NCBI GenBank assembly: GCA_002197995.1
Contig: NGZR01000002.1
Span: forward strand, 4,774,001-4,838,000
Length of the DNA stretch: 64,000 nucleotides
Origin: Gaeumannomyces sp. JS-464
Taxonomy: Eukaryota > Ascomycota > Sordariomycetes > Magnaporthales > Magnaporthaceae
Direction: 5' to 3'
Positions 56,894-64,000 of this stretch are shown one piece after another. The notes beneath the pieces are model-generated. The model had not been told where the DNA came from, made no database searches, and saw only the letters and a list, made by a program, of their open reading frames with translations. Numbering within the stretch: position 1 is the stretch's first letter; each line of letters starts with the position of its first letter. Both the position numbers and the translations under genes were made by a program.

Positions 56894-59800
56894 TTTGAAC
56901 CGTGTAGCCGTGCGGCTTGGTGATGAGACGAGTAGAGGAGAGGGCAAGTCAAGATTCCCAGGAGTAGAAGGAACCAAGAAACGACCAACAGACAGTGAGA
57001 AAAGGACACGAAAGAAAGTAAAAAAGGGGAAGCAAAAGAAAGTGATTCGTGATGAAGGAAAATAGAAGGAAATCGAAGTTCAACTTAAAACCAACACAGA
57101 TATCGAGATAGAGACCACACAAGGAAAGGGGCACTCGACCGAGCTGGGATGGGCTGCGAATTATACAAAATACTGGAGGCGGGAGCACTTCTCCAGCCCG
57201 TGGGTGGTCCGGTTTAAGCGCGCGCTGGCACACTCCCGAGAGGAGGGGGGTCGCGACAGGCGCCGCCAATGCACATGGAGGGCAGACGTCAATCCTTGCT
57301 GGCCACGAATAGCAACAGCCCAGCAGAGCGAGGCAAGCACTGCAGGGCAACCTCAGGCAAGGCGAGGCGAGAGGGCCAAGGAGGCGGGGAGCATTGCATC
57401 GGGTGAGATGGTGTGCCGACCTGCAGGCGAGATACCCTGCGTTAGCGCCCTCCAAATTTGGGCGAGCGACTGATTTGATTTGTGGCAAAGCTGGAAGCTG
57501 CGATGAGGGCGCGTGAGATTGAGCGGCCCAGAAATAGGCGGGTGCAGGTGTGCCCTAGCCCTGATTGGGCAGATGCAGCCAAGGGTGGTAGTCGTCAGCC
57601 AATCAGGGCTCCAGCGCCGCCAGCCCGCATGCATCACACACTTTTGCCAGACGCCAGGACGGGGTCGGTGGGGCCCAGTAGTTTTTTTTTTTTCCCTTCT
57701 TTTTTTGGGGCCACGGCACGGGCAGGCTTCATCTCAGCGCCTTCAACCCCAATGGTTCATTCCTTCAAGTTCTTGTTTCAATTCAACATGCACAAGAGCA
57801 CACCACCACTTGCATGCACGCCTGGCTGACCCCAAATGCTCGTGCCCTCATCTTCCCGCCTGCCCCAACCCCCATCAACCCAAGCGAAAGGTCTCAGGTA
57901 CCGCCTATCCAGATAGCCTAGATCTGAGTGGCCTGTGCTAAACCGGCCCAGCCGCCTTACCTATCAAGGCAATAAACTGTGTTGCTCGATCCCGCCCTTG
58001 GACATGCAATGTCTCGGCATGGCACTTCATTGACTGGCACACGGCCGCTCACGGGCGATCGTCCCTGGCTTCTGTTTACAAGAGCAAGGCGTCCCAGCAT
58101 CAGCGCTGTGCGAACCCTTCTGCCCGCTCCGTCGCTATGCATCGCCCAGGCCGAGTGCTTGTTCCCCCTGGGCAGAGCGTAGGACCGCTGCCGCGCCCCG
58201 AGGCGGCCGGGCAGGGCGTCTGATAAAACGGGCAGGCAAATGGGGGTAACGGCCGCATCAGGCCTCTGTGGCACTCCAGCCGGGCCACTTTGGGTCGCTG
58301 CAAAGGACCGATTGGCCTGCAGCCTCCCGCGCAGCCGTCTTGTGCAACCTCGACCGAGCACTCGCTACTTGGTACAGAGAAGCTTGAGCACTCTGCAATG
58401 CTCATGCCCAAGCCCGCTGCTGTTTGCGAGCGCGCGGGCTTGTTTGCGAGCCTCACTGGTTTCGTCTGGTGTTGATCCGGCTTGACTCAGTGCTGGGTCA
58501 GTGACAGATGACAGATTTGATCTCAAGCCTCGACCGGCCCGCTTTGCTCTCAGGCCAAAGAGGGGACGGGCCGTCCAAGGAGGTGCGCAGGCAGGCGCCG
58601 ACGCATATCCACGCCTGTACGGACGGTCGTCTCGCGCTGCACCGTTCCCCATCCGTGCCAAAAAGGCAGCAGCTACCCGTTCCGCAGCCTCCAGACCAGT
58701 GTCGCTGGACCCCGCAAGCAGCTGGCAGCTTTTGCTCTGCACCCGCTGGTCTGGCTCCAAAGATGGCCCTGGCAAGGAGGCCAAGGAGGCCATCCCACTG
58801 AAAGGCATGAGGACAACTGCACGTAGCGACACGAAGACGGATGTCCACGCCGGTTGTTGTCATCCCCACCATCGTTCCAACGACGATAACCAGGTATTCG
58901 GGACCCGACAGCCGTATCACCTCGAACCTTCTTACCCAGGTCAGCGTGGTGTCCAGTGTGCTGCTTCAAGCCCATTCCTCCCTCTCCGGCCTTAACTCCT
59001 AGGTTTCCCTCGTTTTTTTTTTTTTTTTTGACGCCACTGCGCCGGAATCAACAAGGTTTTGACTAGAATGGGCCACCCACTGGAGAGACGGCTCGATACC
59101 GTGCGTCGGCAGGTTAGTGCCTCGATGTACATGCCGGCCAAGTTAGATCAGTAATCCTCTAGAGGAGACTAAAGGGCCGGCGGCTTCGTAGCAACCAGCA
59201 CGTACCTCACATGTACACACAGGCACACGAAACTCACCATGGTACCAGCCCGCCTATGTACTCGGTACCTGCCGGCGGGCACACATGCATATGGACCGAG
59301 AAGCAGCGCCCTCGCTGGGTACCTCTCTCTCAAGCTTGTATGCACATACGCCGACATCCATTGTCCTACCCGACTTGGGGCATCATGGGTAGGCACCTCC
59401 ACGGAGAAGCCTCTTTGTCTCGGGTGGCCCTGACTGGTCCAGTCCAACCTTTCGCTACTCCTCATCACCGCCTCGGACGAGTCTCGTCTTCTCTGGCAGG
59501 CAGCCTTTAATAAGTGCGCAGTTGTCCCCCCCTTCCCCTCTCCGTGGAACTGGACACTGCAACGACAAGGCAAGCCCCTCCTGGACCTCCCCCCACCGGC
59601 CGTCGCCACTCTCCTGGCCCCGGCGTCTGGTAGTCAACCACGCAACAACCCTGCCGCATTGCAGATGACTGCCCTTGTCTGCTCTGCCTCATCCGGCTCC
59701 CTTGCCATTTTCAGATGTTAGAATGACCGCGATCCTCAGGGGTCACCAGCCGACGCACGGATGCAGCCTCTCTTGGACGCCTCGTCCCTGACCAGGGGCT

Positions 59801-59967
59801 CAACCGGGCAGGTTTTTGTAGGTACAGCCTTCCCCTTGTCAGCTTCTCTTGCCTGTTCGAGATGTATGCGCCATGCGAGCCGTCTCAACCGCGCCCCGTC
59901 TACCTAGGTATATACCTGCGACTAAATCTGACTAACACCTGCAACTTGCGGCACGATTTTTATATAG
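56894..59967. other. 3.1 kb gene-poor divergent region
   Basis: It separates the membrane protein and 2EXR starts. There is T13 near 57681-57693 and T17 at 59013-59029. Overlapping frames up to 164 codons (58501-58995) show no domain. A possible first exon of the 2EXR gene lies near 59862-59907. I see no RNA gene. Confidence 0.45.
59013..59029 (+). repeat. T17 homopolymer
   Basis: An uninterrupted run of 17 T in the intergenic region upstream of the 2EXR gene, on the plus strand. Confidence 0.95.
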
Positions 59968-61086
59968 CGCTGCTTCCCGAGATTGCCACCGGAACTACGC
60001 ATCAAGATATGGGGCTTCGCCCTGGAAGAAGGGCGGATCGTCCCTCTTCGCTGGTGCGGAGGCGATGGCGATGGGGCAGAGCTAGGGCCGGGAGACACCC
60101 CGGGTCGGCGGCGGCGGCGGCAGCAGCGGCGAGGCGTGGCGGGCTGCACGACGACGGCGCGGCCGCCCGCAACACTGCACGTCTGCCACGAGTCCCGGCG
60201 CGAGGCCCTGCGGCGCTATCGACCGTCGTTCGGGGCGGCGTCGCTCCCCGGGCGGGTCCTGTTCGACCCGGAGCGCGACCTGCCCTTCTTCGGTGCCCGC
60301 GACGGTTACATGGCCTCCGATGGCCAGTTCCGCACCGTTCTCTCGCTCACGCCGCCCGCCGAGCTCCGCCTTATCCACCGCCTAGCCCTCAGCGAGGCCC
60401 TGCTCTGGGTCGACACCACCACACCCGCCGCTACCGCCGCCCCGGTGGTCGCGGTGAGGCCCCGCTACGAGTCGCCCTTGGACCACGCGGCCTGCTCCGC
60501 CCGCGAGCTTCTCGGCCTTGTGCGGGCCCGCCTGCCCGCCTGCCGGGAGCTCGTCTTTGTCCCCCACGACGGGAATCCCGTCTGTGGTAATGGCGCCGTC
60601 CTCGTGCATGGCCGAATGGCCACGCCCGGGCTCACCACCACAATCACCACCATCAGCCCCGCCGCGGCGTCAGTGCTCGAGCCCGGCACACCCCGCCGGC
60701 TGGAGATGCAGCTGCGCTCGGCCCTCGAGGACGTGCGCGCAATGTTCCCGGCCTGGGACCCGCCCCAGATCAGCATCATGTCTCTGGCCTGTTCAGAATC
60801 TGCCTCCGCGTCTCCCTCCGTGATTCCAAGCCAGGAGGACGGAGAGGGCGAGGACGAGGACGAGGAGGAGAAGGAGGGCATCGGCCACAAGAGGCGCAAA
60901 ACGCACCACTACACATATGCGGACCATGCGCTGCACGGCAGACACGTGCAGCCGCTACGACAGCATCCAGCCAGCTGCGGCTACGACCGCATGAGCATGA
61001 TTGATATGATACACCAGTCCGCAGTCATCAAGTTCCAGGAGCTCAGGGAGGCTGCCTTTTTACGTGTGACGCAGGAAGCCTGCTAA
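59968..61086 (+). CDS. 2EXR-domain fungal protein (5' end unresolved)
   Basis: A fungal-expanded family of unknown function. The opening RCFPRLPPELRIKIWGFALE is the 2EXR signature (F-x-x-LPPELR-x-K-I-W), followed by LHVCHESRREALRRYRPSFG, the second family block. There are 372 codons from the acceptor TATATAG at 59961-59967 to the stop. An upstream TAG in frame means the true start must be spliced on. A GTATAT donor at about 59908 and a CTGACTAAC branch site make a good 60 bp intron, but the exon from ATG 59862 joins out of phase. So an indel or another first exon is involved. Residues of about 285-310 are a Glu/Asp run with a basic KRRKTHH segment after it, which suggests nuclear localisation. 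GC content is very high. Confidence 0.75.
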   Translation, partial: RCFPRLPPELRIKIWGFALEEGRIVPLRWCGGDGDGAELGPGDTPGRRRRRQQRRGVAGCTTTARPPATLHVCHESRREALRRYRPSFGAASLPGRVLFDPERDLPFFGARDGYMASDGQFRTVLSLTPPAELRLIHRLALSEALLWVDTTTPAATAAPVVAVRPRYESPLDHAACSARELLGLVRARLPACRELVFVPHDGNPVCGNGAVLVHGRMATPGLTTTITTISPAAASVLEPGTPRRLEMQLRSALEDVRAMFPAWDPPQISIMSLACSESASASPSVIPSQEDGEGEDEDEEEKEGIGHKRRKTHHYTYADHALHGRHVQPLRQHPASCGYDRMSMIDMIHQSAVIKFQELREAAFLRVTQEAC

Positions 61087-61727
61087 AACGTGGAGAAATG
61101 AGCGTTCTAACTACGCAACCTGCCCCTTGAACATCCAGTCTACTCATATTATTCTCCATCCTTTACCCCCTTTCTTGACCCTTAATGTTTTTTTATTCTC
61201 TATTCTTTTAACTGTTCAGACGTTTGCGCATTGCATTGATTTTACCTCCTGAGAAGGCGAGAGGCGGAACGAGAAAATAAAGGCAAACCAAAGACACAAG
61301 CCAACTCTGTATAAGCTGCCCCCTACATCAATTGCATGTCGAGTGGGCACTTCGGGACCGGGCGACCGGGTCCTGTGAGATTGGAACGCAAGCAACGTTA
61401 ACGGTCATCATGAAGTACCCTTTCTATTGCATTTTTTCAGCCTGCTTTTATTTTTAATACATCTTTCCTTTCAAACTTCAGTTCTGAGGCCTGTCCACCT
61501 ATTTATCCATTTAGTTATTCCCTTACATTTAGGTTAACTTCAACCTCTCAGCAGTTTTGGTGTAGAGAAACCCGATTGTCGAATGTTCCCAAAACAGGCA
61601 TAGACATGAATCGATCCCCGCATGTTGACAACGGCCTAGTATCTTACGTTTGGTGCGTCCTTTCTAAGGAGCCAGCTAAGGTTCACTGAAATTGAAACGA
61701 TAGTTTGCCCTAGGGCGACTGCCGACT
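61087..61727. other. Convergent 3' region between the 2EXR and lipase genes
   Basis: 641 bases, clearly more AT-rich than the surroundings (61130-61600). No gene is seen. Confidence 0.5.
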
Positions 61728-64000
61728 TTACGGGACTGTCGCTGGCGGCGGCATGCCAAGACCGATTCCTTTCCTGCGGCCCCTGAGGAGGGCCTCGAGC
61801 ACCCTGGCGACGGCCGTAAAGTCGCCGAGCATCGAGATGTGCCCCTTTTCCGTGCTCACACGCCCGCCACGGACAACATGGAAGCCGGGAGGCAGCATGG
61901 CCTCGCGCGCGAGCACGACGCCGTCTCCGGAGCGGAAAACGAGGTCGTCGTACACCTCGGGCCCGGCGATGGCGTCGCAGGAGGCCACGCGGACCGCGTA
62001 CACGGTCGGTGTATCCTTACCGTACATGACGGCCATAGGAGGGTATGCATTGGCCTCGCTCAGGGCGGGGACGTGCTGCGTCTCGGCCCGGAACTGCTTC
62101 GTCTCGGCCAGGGTGCGCTTCAGGTATTCGTACGATTTGGCGTATTGGTCGTCCACACCGGCTTCGGGAGGTGTTGAGGGGCCCTGCTTCGGCGAAGCTC
62201 CCGCCTCGGCCGATCCTCTCCGCCCGCCGCTCCTCCCGCCGTCGGCCGTCGGGGACGAGTCTAGCTGTGGCGCGAGGACGCGCTCCTTGGCAGTCTCGGC
62301 GGCCGGTTTGCGGCTGGTGTTCGCGTCGCTGCCGCTCCTGCCGCGAAGGGGAAGGTTGGTTGAGAGCGTGCTGGTGAGGTCCCGCAGCGAGACCAATGCG
62401 CTGTTGCGTTTGCCAGCAGCCTTCGTAGTCTGTGTCGTCGGGTCCACGACTGGACATAATTTGTATTTCACCCACGAGTCTACGTCGTAAAAATCGACCT
62501 TATACGATTCTTTCATGTTCTTGGACATGAAACAGAACCCATCCTCGGGAAGGAACACGAAGCTGGTCCGGAACGAGAAGGTGACGTTCGCAGTAAGGAC
62601 CTTCTCGTTCAGCAGGACGGCGTCGCCATTGCGCAATGGACCCAAGATATTAATGCAACGCTGGGGGACCCCGATGTAGCCGACACCCGAGAAGAGCTCA
62701 GGTCGCTGGTTCACGGCGTGGCGTGTTATCATGCCCCCCAGGCTGTGAGCCAGAACGAGGGCGCCATGCTGATCCTTGGGAGTGCTATCCGAGTTGCACC
62801 CGAGCCCCTCCAAGAAGCGCACCATCCTGCGTGACGAGCGTGCTGGGCTTAGCCGCCAGTCGTAGGCAAACTCGTGGACTCTGAGCTTGCCAGCACGGGC
62901 GTTGGGGCTCTCGCGCATCCGACGCAAGAGGCGTCGTGAAATGTCTACCGGCCCAATGTTCTGCAGCATGGCTGAAGGAAATATCACATCGTCCATTCCT
63001 TCCTCGTCTTCTGGGCCAAGCCCGACCTCGAGGTTGACTTTGCGCATGTTCAGCCCGACTTTCATTGGTATCCAAACCTGGGGGTGTGGCGGCGCCGCAG
63101 ACCGCAAGACAGACCCCCTGTAACCGCCCAAGACAACGATATCACCGACCAGAGTTTCCAATATGGCATCGAGCATCGACAGCCCGTCTCTGCTGGTGGC
63201 TGTTGCAAGGGAGGCCGATGTAGGCGACAATACTTGACTCTGGGTAAGTGCACCATCGATGGAGGACGGGCTCTTCATGAACGAGGCCGAGGATATTAGA
63301 TCTGCCGTGTCCCCTGATTAGTCTTACAGGTTCGCGATTCGACCCCATGTGCAGAGGCTCTATGGCATGTGTGGTTACTTACTTGGCAGCTGAGGCATCT
63401 TGAACGAGGGCCGGTCAAAGCTATCTAGAACGGCTTTGAGACGGGAGTTGACCTGCTCGCGGACATTCCCGAAGCGCTCGTCGTCGCCGAAAGAGGACAC
63501 CCGAGATAAAGTGGCGAACAGAACCGACTCGGCCGACGTGGACCTCTGTAGCTTATACGATCGGACCGACGGCGGCCGGGGAGGGCGCACGGGATCTGCG
63601 GCCTGCTGTGGCGGTGGACCTCCGATCTTCAGCGGCGCAGCTGGGATCTGAAGCTGCTCCTGTAGCGCTGACGGAGTGCGTGGAAGGGCGCCAGGGCGGT
63701 TGGAGGCTGAGGACGAAGACGAGGACGAGAAGAATGAAGGGGTGGGAAGATTAGGGAAGAACCCCGTGGGGAGTGATATCGAAGGGAGGGCTTTGGACAA
63801 CTTCTTCAGTGCGTCACCCCCAACCGAGGAAGCCCGGCGATGTCTCGAGTCCCCAAGCACGCTAGCCAGAGCCGACGGTTTGCCCGGCACTCCGGCAGTG
63901 GCCGCGTCTTGGCGCGGAGTGCCTGGGAGCCGCGGGAAGGGTGTGCTAGCCACCTGCGAGTCCCGGGCTGCTATTGCCGTCTCGGGAATCTCGGGGAAAG
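61728..64000 (-). CDS. LCAT/PDAT-type alpha/beta hydrolase (lipase), partial at the right edge
   Basis: Exon 63313-61728 and the 3' part of an exon that runs from 63383 past the window end; the frame is open to 64000, so the N-terminus is missing. At least 733 residues. The splice joins MPQLP to RDTADLISSASFMKSPSS in phase. The catalytic part starts with VVLGGYRGSVLRSA, then HEFAYDWRLSPARSSRRMVR (the YDWR motif of the LCAT family). The nucleophile elbow is LVLAHSLGGMITRHAV, with Ser in HSLGG. Candidates for the acid and the base are Asp in FRSGDGVVLAREAM and His in GHISMLGDF. A disordered insert of about 110 residues (LTSTLSTNLPLRGRSGSDAN to PPEAGVDDQYAKS) lies between the core and the last strands. 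The N-terminal 200 residues are Ser/Pro-rich. Substrate unknown; an acyl-glycerol or sterol ester is plausible from the family. Confidence 0.85.

Noticed and set aside
1..64000. A biosynthetic or defence gene cluster, CRISPR array, transposon, tRNA or rRNA gene
   Set aside because: None of the diagnostic enzymes, repeat-spacer patterns, terminal repeats, transposase motifs or tRNA B-box sequences was seen by eye; the genes are unrelated housekeeping genes.

Overview
This window is nuclear DNA of a filamentous ascomycete, most likely a Sordariomycete. The genes carry short introns (about 59-240 bp) with GTATGT/GTAAGT donors and CTAAC-type branch sites. Third codon positions are GC-rich, and several genes are of fungal type (a Zn(II)2Cys6 regulator, a 2EXR protein, HAP5 with a fungal tail, a MIF-fold protein with a disordered extension). 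I modelled 22 protein genes by joining exons across frames and checking that each join keeps phase. I see no tRNA, rRNA, CRISPR array or transposon.

Layout. 2.8-10.1 kb: TIP41 (+), an unrecognised nuclear-type protein (-), a FUN14 protein (+) and aminopeptidase P (-). 11.3-20.7 kb: an importin-13/Kap122-type karyopherin (+), mitochondrial TrpRS (-), mitoribosomal uS10m/Rsm10 (-) with a hexapeptide-repeat reading frame just upstream, and Fcf2 (-). 22.0-34.2 kb: HAP5 (+), exocyst Sec15 (-), a second Xaa-Pro peptidase of the pepP group (+) and a Zn2Cys6 transcription factor (-). 34.2-38.8 kb is a 4.7 kb stretch without a convincing gene. 38.8-50 kb is dense and alternates strand: CSN1 (+), Prp18 (-), Sap18 (+), complex I NDUFB4-like (-), APC4 (+), Gtr2/RagC (-). 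52.5-64 kb: MIF-like protein (-), a four-helix membrane protein (-), 2EXR protein (+) and an LCAT-type lipase (-) that runs off the right end.

The genes are housekeeping genes of unrelated pathways, not a cluster. Two act in TOR signalling (TIP41, Gtr2). Two are ubiquitin-system subunits (CSN1, APC4). At least three products are mitochondrial (TrpRS, Rsm10, NDUFB4-like), and FUN14 and the long form of aminopeptidase P probably are too.

The strongest unusual signal is technical or evolutionary. At least 16 single-base frame breaks interrupt conserved genes, mostly one missing base in or next to a short homopolymer. Restoring one base at each gives uninterrupted proteins whose exon lengths sum to a multiple of three. 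I read this as uncorrected assembly indels rather than pseudogenes. I did not find a convincing undescribed biological system. The best biological curiosities are the roughly 29-unit hexapeptide repeat next to rsm10, the MIF-fold protein that lacks the family's N-terminal proline, and a GC-AG intron in sec15.
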